Part shown: positions 1 to 12,289 of the stretch, in pieces | Position numbering within the stretch: the first letter of the stretch is position 1 | Layout of the letters: the number at the start of each line of letters is the position of its first letter | Source of the DNA: Ornithodoros turicata | Taxonomy: Eukaryota > Arthropoda > Arachnida > Ixodida > Argasidae | Reading direction: 5' to 3' | Assembly (NCBI RefSeq): GCF_037126465.1 | Contig: NC_088202.1 | Location: forward strand, 32,596,213-32,660,212 | DNA length: 64,000 bases | The notes under the pieces: generated by a model | Told to the model about the DNA's origin: nothing | Seen by the model: only the letters and a program-made list of their open reading frames with translations | Databases searched by the model: none | Program-made: the position numbers and the translations under genes

Positions 1-2284
1 GCGTAACCTAGCGGAGTCACAGGACTGACGCGGAATCGGCGCGGAAATTTGAACGTCAGCTTGTTCTCGAAACCGCCGAAAACCATGAATTACAAGAATT
101 GAATTTGCCAATGCGCGTCAATCCGCAGTAAGATTTCGAGAAGATGATTGTTACAAACCTTAGCGATCAGCTCCACCATTAGAAGAAATTACTTCTACGC
201 TTACGAAAAATCTCTTGCGATGCAAATGAGCTTTGTGTTTTCTTTATTCAACCCGAGGAACCCGCGAGCTGGGTATGACGTAGCATCACATGACCCTGGA
301 GTAGCCAAGCTTGCGCGAGAATTTTCGAACGGCTGGAGTTACTTTGCGCTGCAAGATAGCGGACGTTGGTTTCGATTTGCGCCTAATTGTAATGGGTGTT
401 CAGGAAGAGGAATGGGGTCAACAATATGTTTCTGTTTTCTCTAGAATTCGGGATGAAATCGGGTGCTATTAATGCACTTAAGTGTTATCGTTTTTTCTCT
501 GTGTATCGTTTGTTTGTTACTTGCTGTGCAGCAAGCAGTCCTCAGTAACAGTTGCATATGCTTTGTGATCAAGCCTGCATTCCTCGAGAATTCCTCGAGG
601 GTGTCTTTCGTTTTCGGGACCACTGGGTTTTAAAAATTAGTGAAAGCTTTTTAAGGGTAAGTGAAATGGAGTGCGAGTGAAAGAGGGTCATATACGGTAA
701 CTAAAAATATAGAGAGTCATAAAATTGTGTGGTATATAACCTTTTTTATATGCATTTGAAAAACACAACCTGAATCACTTCTACAGCAGGAGAACCACGG
801 CCTTGTACTAGGCCTAACTGATTAGAAGGTTGCCATCTTGTGAAAGCTATGAAGCGGTAGGCTAGGTTAGCTCACCTCGGTGAGGTCAGTTCACGTTAGG
901 TCAGGGCGTTTCTTTTTTCTTTCTTGTTTTTTTTGGGGGGGGGGGAGGAGGGGGTGCCGAGGTGGCTTCGCCGGCACCAAACTGTGCCGCCGAAGTGTTT
1001 TTGCCTCCTTAGCGAACAATGCGGATCAGGTTAGAGATATGTAGGCGATACTGTAGGCAGATCAGAACTGTAGGCGATAAAAGTTAAATTTTATGTGTTT
1101 CACACAACATATTACGCTCATTCTGTAACCATTCTATAACTGTTTACCTGGTAATTTTCTTTCGTTAGAAAAAAATCAGTGGTCGAAATCCTCGTTGCAA
1201 AATAAACATCTCGAAATAAATGTTTTGTGGTTCTCCGATTGAAAATAAGCCGCCTAAAATGTACGATTTTGTCTCATTACGGCCGAAGTCTCATCACGGC
1301 CAAAAATATTTTAATCCCTAAGTGTCTCATTACGCCCCAATTCTCTTTACGGTCGCACGGAGGGAAATACGTACGTGTACGCTATGTAGGATGGTCGGAG
1401 AGACAGACAAGGACAAAAAACCGCAGAAAATCCAAATCACTCTAAAAATTAAACAATAATAATGAGCAAACGTAATTAATTCCTAAGTTCTACGTCGCGG
1501 CTGCGCCGACAGTAAAGGCTTGCAATATTCCTCTCAGTCAACGGTTTTCTCATAAAATCCCGCTATTTCGTTCCGTGAAAGAAAGCTGAGATCAAGGGAT
1601 TTGGGGGTATCCCGCATCCCAGCACTAGTTGTGGCACTTTGATAAATGTTGTTCATTATATCGTATACACATTGCACTGTTGGTCAAAGTATTCAGGAAA
1701 AATAGACTTGTTAAATTGATAACATTTCTTTTAAAAAAAACAAAAAAAACAAGAACGTATTTTGGAGGCATCGGTGAAGCCGCGTCGTGTCAGATTAGTT
1801 GTAGCTTGAGGCTGAGAGGGCCCATCTCACTCTCACGAAGCACCCTCACCCCCCGTACATGAAGCTGCGTCAGCTGAGAAGGAACATTGCAGCGTGCGCG
1901 CTCGCTCACTGTCTGCACTACGAATAGAAAGAGGGGAGAGTCTAGAAGAAAAGCTGAACGAGAGGGAAATGGGAGAAAGCAAAGGATTTACACCGAGGCT
2001 ATATTCCCTTTCTCAACGTCGAGACAACAAGGTCGCCATGATCGATATTGGGGCTTCATTTCCGATTTTTCGCCGGCTATTGCTCCTATTTTATCCAGTC
2101 CAGGTATCTTTTCCGGGACTGCGTGACGGGTGTACGGGCTGTTTATTCTATTATTTGTTCATGTTGCTTCGCATGGACTCCTCCGTAGTCATGCATCCCC
2201 TGGGTCCGTAATTTCTCTCACTGGCTCTGCTGGGAGGACAGTGCGCCCTGGGCCACGTTCATAGGCAGCGCAGTCGGGCCACCT
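1..2284. other. Intergenic, no gene recognised
   Basis: I see no convincing exon here. The small open frames lack motifs and lie in simple or repeat-like sequence. A G-run occurs near 936-955 and an A-rich run near 1733-1750. One interspersed repeat is listed separately. Confidence 0.5.
1267..1356 (+). repeat. TCTCATTACGGCCGAAG word repeat, copy 1
   Basis: The phrase TCTCATTACGGCCGAAG recurs in degenerate tandem form, followed by a TTTAATC..TAAGTGTCTCATTACG tail. The same words in the same order reappear at 21809-21907, so this is an interspersed element end rather than chance. Termini and superfamily are not resolved. Confidence 0.6.
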
Positions 2285-2294
2285 CCCAATTTCG

Positions 2295-3773
2295 GTTACG
2301 CCCCATTTCGTCCAAACGTTTATTTCGTCCAAGTGCTCACAACGTCCAAATATTTAATTCGTCCGAAAAAAATCGGACGTACTGAACACTTGGACGAAAT
2401 GAACAGGCGAGGAGAAACTTGCCCAGCGCGTCCAATAGCCCGTTTCGTCCAAATGGGGGAATTCCCAAAGGCTCTGCTCCTTTCGGCAGGCGACTGCCTG
2501 GCTGCATTCATGAAAGCACAGGCCATTTTGACACTGGGTGAATGGCAGGTGACTGTATTCATGAAAGCAAATGGATTATCGATCAAACGGGGAATCACAG
2601 AAAACACAAACCCGTTCACAGGACCGCTGACCTACAGTGACCGTCCAGTTAACGATGTGTTGTTTTCTATAACTGTGTTCTCGCTACGTACCGCGTTTCC
2701 CAATGTCAGTGATCTTTCTTGGAAACATCTACGGATCTGAAAGGAAACTTGCGGCCCTTTGCCTTTACGTAGACTACTTCGAGCGGCAGTGGCTTACCAA
2801 CGTTCATCTCTGGAATTAGTTTGCGGTTGAGGACGATCTCCGCACAAACAATCACGCCGAAGGGTAGCATAATTCGCTGCGCATGAAATTCAAGAGCCAA
2901 CCCCACATGACGTTTTCGAAGTTCCTCGTCGAATTTGAGTCAACCGTACACAATGTAAGCACAACCAGGTAAGCAACAAATTCGCATAATCAGGGAACAC
3001 CATCATGATAATTAATAGAATATAGCATATATACTTCCTCGCTTGCTCTCTTTGTATTCGTGCCTCTTACCGCCATTTGCAGGTACGCATTCGGCTGCTG
3101 TTGAACGGGGCTTCGCCAAGCAGGAGACGATACAAGAGGCTCGCTCTTCCTTCTCATGGGCGTACGGAAAATACAGCTCAGGGGAAATGATGCTGGGAAA
3201 CGAAGCACCCTTCACAGACGTAACAGAGCAGTTTGCTCATGTCATCAATGCATACCTGCAGCGCATGTCCCACTTGCTGGGCCATGCTAACTAATAAGTT
3301 AGTTGTTCAAATGAAAAAAAGAACAACTAAACAGAGCAGGCAGAGCATTTGTTTCTCGTTTTACTCGGTGTATAACATCTTTCAGTGGGAATGTTTAAAT
3401 CTTACCTTCAACTAATAAGTCAGTTGTGGGAATGAAAAAAAAAAGAAAGAAAAATAAATAAACAGAGCAGGCTGAGCATTTGTTTTTCGTTTTACTTGGT
3501 GTATGGCATGGCATCTTTCGGTGTGAATGTCTAAATGCTACCTTCAATCGTAAACGAAGCAATTGTTCACTCGCATTCGGAGATCCCCCTCCCTTTTCGG
3601 ACGAAACAAGCGTTTGGACGGTACGGTTATTTGGACGGGTTGGTCAAGTTTCCCCCCCTTTGGTTCAGTTCGTCCAATGCCCACTATGTCCAATTTTTTT
3701 TCGGACGTGCTGAGTACGTGGACGTTGTGAATATTTGGACGAAATAAACATTTGGACGAATCGGGGTGCTACC
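2295..3773. mobile_element. MULE-type foldback element with 10-bp TSD
   Basis: The element is flanked by the direct repeat CCCAATTTCG (2285-2294 and 3774-3783). The ends are inverted: the left starts GTTACGCCCCATTTCGTCC and the right reverse-complements to nearly the same. The inverted arms run about 180 bp (to about 2480 and from about 3575) and are built from the word TTCGTCCAAA. A 9-10 bp duplication with long inverted ends is the hallmark of Mutator-like elements. The interior holds no recognisable transposase, so it is probably non-autonomous. The outermost base or two are ambiguous. Confidence 0.75.
3291..3550 (+). repeat. Two-copy tandem duplication of about 127 bp
   Basis: Two adjacent copies each run from ACTAATAAGT..AGTTGT through an A-rich stretch, AACAGAGCAGGC and GAGCATTTGTTT to TACCTTCAA. 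They lie inside the MULE-type element just before its right arm. No coding potential is seen. Confidence 0.7.
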
Positions 3774-3839
3774 CCCAATTTCGATGTGGAAGGCGATGGT
3801 CTTAGCATTTGGAGGTCATGGGATTACAGCTGTCTCCCG

Positions 3840-4231
3840 GCCTTCAATGCATTCGGCGAGTTGGGATTCGGCAGATTTGGAGGACACGGATTTTCCACCG
3901 CCTGGTGGAACGTGCTGGATGCAACACTTCAAGATGGAGACAGAACAAAAAACGCCTGCGAAACTTGGAACAACGGCTTCGCAAAGCTAGTCGGACAATG
4001 TCACCCAAACATTTCTAAGTTAATTGGATGCCTAGAAGACGATCAGGCTGTTGCCGACACAACACTGCTCCAAGCAACTATCGGAAATCCTCCAGCGAAG
4101 AGGGTGAGACGAGAGACCGTCCACCTGCAAGCGAGACTGAGGCACCTTTGCCAGGACTATTTAAACCATGGAGATCTCCTGAGGCACCTGCATGGAAGCA
4201 CTGGGAAGCTGCATCCGCCTCTGAAGCATAA
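3840..4231 (+). pseudogene. MULE transposase C-terminal fragment
   Basis: An open frame (whole frame 3735-4328) encodes features I associate with the region after the catalytic core in MULE/FLYWCH-type transposases: an ETWNNGFAKLVG stretch in the position of the family's EGWH..F motif, then HPNISKLI, a short acidic-Gln helix, and a basic RLRHLCQDYLNHG segment. The catalytic domain is absent upstream because the foldback element at 2295-3773 is inserted immediately 5'. The fragment may be a last exon or a truncated copy. The assignment rests on motif memory, not on a search. Confidence 0.5.
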
Positions 4232-5952
4232 AATAATAAACGTAATACACAGTTCTGCTGTTTCAGTTTTTCCAGGAAAACCTCAATTGAAGAGTAGTTT
4301 ATCAATTTATACTATTAACCATTCGTAATACAATCGCAAAATATATATCGCACGGGGAGAAAACGCCGTTGCAAATGTGGTGAGCTTTTGTCCCGTGAGC
4401 GTTTGTCCGGTGAGCTTTTGCCGCGCCCCTTTTCCGGAACCCAAATTCACGTTCTCGAAACAAGGAAAATCAACGAGAGTGCTCGATTGTTTCGTAAGAT
4501 TATATGCCGTGTTTAAAAATCCAACATCACTATTTACCACACAAATTCGCGTAATATCGATGTCTGTCCAAGCCTATGTAGGTCAGTCGTCGTTTGTCGG
4601 GTGAATGAAGGTAATACTCCAAAGCGTAACTCTGGATTGACCTTGATCGATTATATGAAATAACTTCTCCGTGATCATTCCTTCAGTTGGCAATTGACTA
4701 GCGCTCAGATTCATCTCTGCAAACACCCTTTTTTTAACTTCATTTGTGTCTGTGTTGCCCACTTACCCTACAAGAATAGTGATTTGCCTAAAACGCACGA
4801 ACTTGGCTCACGAGGTGTCCAATTCTTCAGCTTTTTCCACGACCGAATTACACGTTTTCAAGTTTGGTTTGAATTAACTGAAACTTCAGCGTCCAACACG
4901 ATGAAATCTGGAGGAAAAAATTGACGCCCTTCAGAGTTCTCTAAAAAAAGAAAAACGCACAAATTGATTTTTTTTCACATGAAATATAAGAATAGTCGAA
5001 CTGCACTGTTTCCTACACTGACACAACATGTTATGTTGTCAAGTGACCGTTATTACTATTTTTTTTTACTCTATGTCCTTTTATTATTCGTCGCATCGTC
5101 CCTTTTGGTGCCCAGGGGAAAAAAAGAAACAGTCTCTGTTGGAAATATCGCGACTCCCGCAGTCCCGCTGCGAGACCCCGCCGTTCGTCCTTGGCTGGTT
5201 TCGCCGACCCAAAGCCTTTATCCTCCTCCTCCTCTCCCAATCCGCTTTTCTTTGTACGCCTTGGTAAACGGGGACGATTAGAGTCACCAGTCACTAAATA
5301 GGAGGAACAGTCAAAACAAAAAAGGAAGGTCCCTGTCACTGGGGGTTCCCCACCGACGTCTTTTTTCGGGGCTCGTGTAATGTGAAAGAAAAAGAATAGA
5401 GTCTGTAAAATATATTACTGAAGTTTCCGGGTAATAATAAACAGTGTATTTTGCGACAGAAATTTTGTAAAGTATTTTGCACCAACGCCTTAAAAATGAA
5501 TTCAGATATGTGGTAATACCTACTTACCGGAAATATATATAACAAAATGTCATTTTTGCATGAATAATAGAGGTATTATCAAGGTAAATTGCGTGTAGGC
5601 GAGTGCAGGAATAAAATACTGTTTCGAGCACTAGATTTTCCAGATCGGCATTGTAAGCGCGGTGTGCAGGTGATGTTTATAGCCTAATATACCGCCGCTA
5701 GTACATCCAGTTGAGAGCCTCCGAGATACCAACATCGCGGGAGAGCTTTGATTCCCATCCAAGTGAATTGGAAAGGAGGGACAGCTGAGGAAAACCGTAA
5801 GGACCAGTATTCAAGGTAGTAGTAAGGCGGATCACGTAAGGACATTGAATAGTGTCTAATTTCGACGTCAAGTAGTTCGTACTGCTTAATGTTGAACGAT
5901 TTGGTTCTTTCGTTTGTACTGGCAATAATCTTTTCCGATTGCCATTTTTAGA
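4232..5952. other. Intergenic; word repeat near 4377-4430
   Basis: Around 4377-4430 the phrase GTGAGCTTTTGTCC recurs three times with variation, and a related GTTTGTCGGGTGA lies near 4590, suggesting the end of another word-built element. The rest (4600-5952) shows short open frames without motifs and I assign nothing. Confidence 0.4.
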
Positions 5953-5967
5953 GTTGTTTTTTTATGT

Positions 5968-6242
5968 AGTAATAATAATTTAATAATTGGGGATTTACGT
6001 CGCGAGACAACTGAGCGACGCCACAGCGGCCGGTCTGTGGATTGCTTTTGCCCACCTGAGGGTTCTTTAACGTGCGATGAAAGCTCATCACACGTCACCC
6101 CGTATTTAACGTCCCTCGCGGAAGACGGCGTGTCTAAGCAACTTGTACGCTGTCACCAAGTTGCTGGCGTTCTCGGCCGGGTTTGAACCTGCGATCTCGG
6201 CATCAGAATGCGAACACGCTACCGACTGAGCCACCGAGGCCG
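5968..6242 (-). mobile_element. tRNA-derived SINE (Ruka-like), complete, with TSD
   Basis: On the minus strand the head reads as a tRNA-like promoter: an A box (TGGCTCAGTCGG) and a B box (GGTTCAAACCC) at normal tRNA spacing. A non-tRNA body follows, ending in GTCTCGCGACGTAAATCCCC and a TAATAAT-rich tail. The flanks GTTGTTTTTTTATGT (5953-5967) and GTTGTTTCTTATGT (6243-6256) form a near-perfect target duplication, so the insertion is full length. Tick genomes carry a tRNA SINE named Ruka; this looks like that type, from memory of the family only. Confidence 0.8.
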
Positions 6243-6256
6243 GTTGTTTCTTATGT

Positions 6257-7430
6257 GCCTTGGAGCTTATTGCAATTGCACATTGCCCGCAGTCCTCTTC
6301 AGACAGTGACATAATTGTTGACTTACAGCTCTCTTGCTATAGACCTCTCCCTGTTTGTAAACAAATGACGTCATAGTGTTGGACAGCGCCACCAATCTGG
6401 TAGTGTTGAACTATGCTCGAAGCTAGGGGGCGAACAAGCTCGCGCCCGAAAGCCATGGTCTTGAGGGGATTACGATGGTCCCTGAAAGGGACGAGACCTT
6501 CGGTCCTACTTTTCTTTCAATAGGAGGCAGCGAACAAGTGCTCTTTCGTGAAACCCAGCCCTCCCCTTCCGATTTGTTTCGGCTGCCGACAACAGCAACT
6601 CACTCTGACTCTCAGATGACACGTCTGCAGCATTGTAAGAATTTGCAGATGCTGGGTTGAAGGTATGAGTAGTTTCCTCACCGAGGCATGCGCGACTATC
6701 AAATCTATTTGGACAGTGTGGCATGTTACTTATAATAAAATATAAGTACTTGGTAGAGTAAACGTATGCGAGCGGAACCCCTTTACAACGCGGATCGCAT
6801 ATCAGAGGCTCCAATATCATACCATGAATGGGGCTAATGGCGGGAATGCTCACTCGCAGGATTCAGACTTTGCCATCTCTGATTCATATTGCTCCCATTG
6901 TGAAAGTAAGAATGCTGCAAGGTTACGAGCTTGAGCTCGTATCGCTTAGATGGCAGTGAGTGGGGCACTTAACAGCCATACAAATGATTTGCCCTTCCCA
7001 GTATTTTACGCATCACGCATAGTCGGCAAACAAACACTCGCTAAGCATTGTTCGACATTTGTCATTCGAGTACCTAACGTAAGAGGCGTTCTGATTCCGA
7101 GCAATTGATATCATCACCTCAATTTGAGAGCGTACTTGAGCTTCTTTGTCGGGATGTGTCACTTCGCTGTTTGTCACAGGCTTTCTGGATCTGATAAGCG
7201 ACCAGCAAGCGCTCGACTGGTGTAAAGAATCGCGTGTAAATTTACGGAACGTTTCAAGTTCGCTCTCTTGTGCAAGGTTGATAATTGTCCCACTGTCGCT
7301 TATCTGATGGCGCCGTTGGGAGTCTGCTATTATGTTGAGATATCAGGTAGACTTCGTGCACTTGGGTGTATATATGCGGTAAAGCTGAAGGGAACCGATT
7401 ACATCTTCGGCGACTTCCTTCACTGTCGTT
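6257..7430. other. Upstream region, no gene recognised
   Basis: The largest open frame (minus, 6506-6853) has no motif I know and I do not call it. The stretch ends in the promoter of the secreted-protein gene. Confidence 0.4.
7369..7375 (+). promoter_or_regulatory. Candidate TATA box of secreted-protein gene
   Basis: TATATAT lies about 60 bp upstream of the ATG at 7431, which would place transcription start near 7400 and give a 5' UTR of roughly 30 nt. The position is plausible but not proven. Confidence 0.4.
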
Positions 7431-7938
7431 ATGAAGCACTTGATTTTCATCGGCGTGATCGTTGTTTGTGTAGCCTGGTCAGTCTTGGCTTTTGACGACC
7501 AGGTGCACGTCTTCCCGCTACCACTTCCTTCGGTAATGTGCTGTCTTTTTTACTGTTTCTGCGCCCATGTGAAGCGTTCTTTTTTCAGCTATAATACAAT
7601 ACGCCAATCATTCGTGAAAATCATGTATATATTGTACAAAGCGCTTGTCATGTTGACGTCAACCGTGCATTCTCACGCATGGTTCACCAGGGTTCACATG
7701 GTATAAGTAACCAAAGTTCAGTATGACTCCATAGGAAACGTCACAAGCTAGTCAGCACGTTTTAGAGTTTAACACGTGTACTGCATGTATAGGCTAGGCA
7801 TAGGATACGGTACCGCACCACCGCGGTGAAACACCCCATCTCATCGTCATCATTTATTGTTGTTGTTTGTTGCATAGCCTCATAGCTTGTGTCTCCTCTC
7901 GGTACATTTACGGAGTTGAGCTGAGGACTTTGCGCGCG

Positions 7939-7973
<35 letters not shown>

Positions 7974-9798
7974 GCACGCACGCACGCACGCACGCACACA
8001 CACACAAATATACGACAATGAGATGGGGCTGATGCCGGCCAGCAGGCTGGGCGCTGCCCCACTGCCACTTGTACGTGAGAGATGATGAGCATTCAATAGT
8101 TGTAGATGATCAAGAGTGATTTGATTGGTAATATATCTCGTGACCTGTATGATGTACCGATAAAGGGATAAATGGTTTTGCATAGATGGTTAACCTGGTA
8201 ATGCCAGTCTGAGAGGTGCTGATCGGTCATTTTGTTTGATTAACCTGCGTTATGACTCTGTCAAAGAAATGTAAGCTGACATTATCAGTAGAGGTGAGTG
8301 CGGGTAAGCAAACTTGGACCCGCACCCGCACAGTACCGTCGCGTGTGTGTCCCGCACTTGCACCCGCAAGAATTTAATCTTGGCGACCTGCACCCGCAGT
8401 GTTGTCTGTATACCCGCATTGGGACCGCAGGGGGAAGTGAGCGGTATACACGCGCTCGGCCGCCAGCTCGAATCCCCGTTTTCTTGTTCACCCTCTGGCT
8501 CTGGGTGATAAAGATGACGATGCAAGCACGATACACCAGCCCTATCCCAAATCAATGGATGCGTTCCTTCTGTTCGTTATTGACATCGGTGTTGCGGATT
8601 GAATATCCGACTGAATTACAATTTCCTGGAACTATAACTAATGAATTGATTAGTAAGTACCGTAGGTATGTAAAGTACAGAATGTGTCAAGACGATTATC
8701 GTATCACTGAAACATGGGAACATAGCCACGACAATGCCGGTGGATGGCCTGTCCGCGGTCCGCTTGCTGAAAAGGCATCACATTAGTTTGTTAAGTGCAT
8801 TCCCACCTTAACAGGAATTAAGCCACGCGTTAAATATTGCTACGTACCGCGGACCACTTTCGTTCCTCGTCCACTTTACCGCTGTTTCTATTTTAAAACA
8901 ATGGAAATTCTGAGTGCTGGCTACGTGTCTCCGACAGCTTCAATCGTATGCCAATAAAACTGCAATTCAACAGTGAGCCATATACTCGTATGTCTGCATT
9001 AATAATCGAACTTGCCCAGCCAGCACTTGCCTGCTGCAGTCTGGAAGATGGATTTATACGGCCAACGACATAGGGCACTGCTGAGCTTGCTTGTGACACA
9101 GAAGGATTACGTAGTTGGCCATCAAGTGCGGGTAATGCGGGTATACCCGCATTACCCGCGGTCGCATTGCAGGTACACCCGCAGTTTACCCGCTACCCGC
9201 AGCGATCGCGAATTCCTACCCGCAAATCGTGACGATGTGCGGGTACCCGCGGGTATACCCGCACCCGCGCTCAGCTCTAATTATCAGAGCTCAGCTTTTT
9301 GTTCTTTGGTTGAAATATTATGTATGTTGTTTTACTAAAGTTATTTTGTGTCAACCATGACGACATTTGATGCAGGACGTTATTTGCAACAGTGATCCAG
9401 AAACGAATAAAGTAGTCTCATCTGCGTACAAGATAGCTTTACACAGAAGTTGAATGGGTAGAACGGAAAAACTACTCTTCAGGCAATGGAGTCGCGTTTC
9501 ACTACCAAAAGGGAGGCAGGGATAGCAAAATTAATAACACTCTCCAGACACAAAGAAAGCAAGTAAAGTTGTTAGCCGCAAATTGTAATGAGGGACATGA
9601 CGTCGATATCCTTGCAGAACCTGGGGGTCGGCCATGGCTGTGTGAATAGCAGCCAGTGCCTGTCCGGCTGCTGTCTCCTTGGCGACGCGGTAGGTGACGC
9701 AATACAGGCCTGCTTCCTGAAGGGCAAACCTGGTGATAGATGCACCGAAGGACAAATCAAGGGCGGTGTGTACGCCGACTTCTGCCCTTGCCAAACGG
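7431..9798 (+). CDS. Prokineticin/ixodegrin-like secreted cysteine-rich protein (partial, 2 exons)
   Basis: Exon 1 (7431-7532) encodes 34 residues: a classic signal peptide (MKHLIFIGVIVVCVAW.., cleavage likely after SVLA) and a short linker, ending at a GTAATG donor. Exon 2 (9618-9798) follows a CCTTGCAG acceptor and ends at GTGAGC. Exon 1 ends in phase 0 and exon 2 opens in the matching frame. Exon 2 has eight cysteines in the order C-x5-C-x3-CC-..-C-..-C-..-CPC, the first eight of the ten in prokineticin, astakine and tick ixodegrin domains. The last two should be on a third exon that I could not find; a candidate acceptor at 10420 lies at the edge of a transposon. Tick relatives are secreted salivary or haemolymph factors, but function here is unknown. 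A hAT-type element lies in intron 1. Confidence 0.7.
7932..8007 (+). repeat. (CA)n/(CGCA)n microsatellite
   Basis: A CA run grades into CGCA repeats and back to CA in intron 1 of the secreted-protein gene. Its 3' flank (AAATATACGACAATGAGATGGG) resembles the flank of the CA run at 29846-29862, so it probably formed at the end of an interspersed repeat. Confidence 0.85.
8289..9279. mobile_element. hAT-type non-autonomous element, GCGGGT words, perfect 8-bp TSD
   Basis: The 8-bp direct repeat ATTATCAG flanks the element (8281-8288 and 9280-9287). The ends are inverted: left TAGAGGTGAGTGCGGG and right, reverse-complemented, TAGAGCTGAGCGCGGG. Both subterminal regions (8293-8440 and 9125-9275) are crowded with TGCGGGT/ACCCGCA words, probable transposase-binding repeats. 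An 8-bp duplication with a TAGAGGTG-like end is typical of hAT elements. The central open frame (to 8786) has no hAT motif I can see, so I read it as non-autonomous. Confidence 0.85.
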
Positions 9799-12289
9799 GT
9801 GAGCAGTTTCCAATGGTTATCGCAATGGGTCATTGACGCGTCTTCGAGTTGATTTCGTGGAAACACCTTTTCATTGTCTTTGATATTCCGGCACTTATGT
9901 GCGGACAAGTGTTAAAGGCGGTGTCACACTGGGCCGACAACCGACAGAATCTCTCGGCTGACATCCAGAGATAACATGTCCGCGAACCAGTTGCACGGCG
10001 CATAGAAAAGACGGCCGACACAGACATCCGTATGTCGGGCGTCGGCGGGCCCTCCTGACAAACCTGGCACACTGAATGACAGCGACAAGCTGCGTTGTCC
10101 CTTCTTTCAACACGGCGTCCTGCAATGGGCCTTTTTGCAAAAGTACGGCCAATTCTTGTTGTTGGCGGCCCCTCATCAGCAAGCGATATTTTAACGAAAT
10201 AAACCTACTTTAGTTATGGTTAATTTTCAATTAGTTGATCAATCGTCCTGAAGATAATCATTATCGCGAGCCTCGGGGCAAACACAGACACAGGTGTATC
10301 TCATTTCCTGTCACTCTGTCTCCCCTGCTTGAGTTGGCCTTGGACGACCTTGCAATGCGCTTTCCGTGCGTATTGGGCCCTTCGTGATTGCATCAGGTGA
10401 AGTGGGATTGTGCCGGCTGCAGGGCCGGTGCTAGGGGTGTGCGGGGCCTGTTTCACACCAGCAGTAATGAAAAGATAAGAAATGATAAGATTTTCGCAGT
10501 GGGAGATTTCAGCAGTACGGAAAATGGCAGCAGGAAAGAAGGGTGCGAAATCCTTGGTATAGCCTGCAAGGTTGGCGGATTTTTCTTAAAAGTGGGACTT
10601 TTTCTCATCACATGACCGGAGTGGCACATAACACATTCTTCTCTCATTTCTGTTGTACTCGAAGGTCGCGCGTCCGATTAAGTGCATACTTGATATTAAA
10701 AAAGAAAAGAAAAAGTAATCCCTGGTTGAAGGGCTTCGTGCGCGTTGCCTAAGGCTGTCGCCTTACTCGCCCCCCTCCCCATCGGCGGCCCTGAGTGAAC
10801 CTGTATTACGTCGAGTCGGCAACATGGGTAGAACGGTGTTCTCAAAGAGGTGGCCTTCATTCCGTTAATCTTCTTCCTTCCGTTCTACGCCTAAAGGCCC
10901 ACCTTAAGATGGCTCAGGCAAGCTTGTGTGACGATGCATTAATTAACTTTTGTTAATTAACCTTTTTAATTATCAACGGTAAGAGATTAACCCAATGAGA
11001 ACATCTGATCCCTTGGGGGGGGGGGGATATGTTTAATGCAAAGTGACAAAAAAGGGAAGGGAAAGGCCTTGGGGTCACTGGTAACGTTACCGTTTTCAGA
11101 ACAACAACTGAGGCAGATGTAGCGCGAGGAAAGGGCCTGGAAATAAGGTGCTCTGGTGGTCATTTTTGGGTGCTCAAGTAAAAGCGCTCCCGTTTTAATT
11201 TTCCTGTGTGTGCAGTGTGGGAAAAATTATTTATTCATCTGATGAAATATACGGCACACGGGAAAAGAGGCTCACTGTGTTCTTTTAACAGGGCCCTGCG
11301 GTGTTGACAAAGTCTGCCCCCTGTGAGGATGAAGATATTGCACCGGACAGCAGTCTGTAACTGAATAACCTCCATGAAGTAAAGTGATGCTCTCGCTAAA
11401 ACTACTCTTTTGTTTCCACTCTCTTTTCGCGGATCATATTGCTGTTTCCGTTCTCATTCAATGTCGGGATAATGCCCATGTAAGAATATGGCTGGAACCG
11501 GCACCCGGTGGCTCCTTTCTGGATACGCAGGTTAGAACGGCACCTATTCGTTCAAGGTATTCCCATGATTTGTCGTTCGGATACTGGAAGGGATTTCTAT
11601 AGACAACCGGAGTGGGAATGAAAAATAAGGATTCTGGGGACGGTTACGGTTGTGGTTTCGGCACCAATTTGTGGAAGACGAGACAGCGAGGTAGGTTGTC
11701 ACGTTGTGACGTATTTTATTTGAGAATCGAAACATCCATACGTCTTGTAATGCATTTATTACTTTGTTTCTATAAGGCATTTTGAACGTGTTGCGTAATT
11801 GCCGTTCCCACGAAATGGCCAGCACATTTTACAGAAATAAGCCACTTGACGTCAGGTGAGGCCGCATTCCCCGAAGAGCTGTGACAATGAGAACAACCGC
11901 AAGACTATTGATGTATGTGCTTCAATAGGGAAAGTCAGTTTTACTGAATGCCAACGGAGGAGGCAGGGGTATATGTTTATTACGAAAAAAAAAGAAAAGG
12001 GAAAGTTAGCCAGGCAAAGAACCGGCTTGCTATTTCAAAAAAAAAAAGGAAAAGAAAAAGGAAGTGAAAAATAACGAAAAAAAAAGGAAAATGTTTATTA
12101 CGAAAAAAAAGAAAAGAAAGACGAACAGAGACACTAGAACGATGTCACATGCAGTTCACATGCAGTTCACGAGTCCTGAGATGCTGAAAAAACCGAGGAT
12201 AGCGGCAGTGACAGCCCACTGGTTCGGGTGAGAGACGGGGCCCAGGAGAGCGGCCATCGAAAAGTCGTTACAGCCAATCTCCTCCTATG
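9799..12289. other. Region downstream of secreted-protein exon 2; repeats only
   Basis: No third exon could be assigned. A weak DNA-transposon candidate (10420-10793) and a fragment related to the foldback family of 56784-57685 (10935-11105, sharing CCAATGAGAACATCTGATC and ACCGTTTTCAGAACAA) are present. A-rich AAAAAGGAAAAG tracts occur at 11980-12120. Confidence 0.4.
10420..10793. mobile_element. Possible DNA transposon remnant (CAGGGCCG ends)
   Basis: The segment begins CAGGGCCGGTGC and ends GGCGGCCCTG, giving 8-bp perfect inverted ends followed by G-rich and C-rich stretches. I found no matching target duplication and no coding sequence. The end sequence resembles some hAT MITEs, but the call is weak. 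Confidence 0.35.

Noticed and set aside
4078..4305. Minus-strand frame opposite the MULE fragment
   Set aside because: It is a shadow of the plus-strand frame, which carries the family-like motifs.
5968..6242. Functional tRNA gene on the minus strand
   Set aside because: A and B boxes are present but the body continues into a SINE with a 3' tail and flanking target duplications.
7762..8183. Frames with Cys-Val or His-Thr runs
   Set aside because: They are translations of the CA/CGCA microsatellite on both strands.
10421..10475. Third exon of the prokineticin-like gene
   Set aside because: In phase and with two cysteines, but it coincides with a transposon-like end, so it is kept as a hypothesis in the findings rather than annotated.
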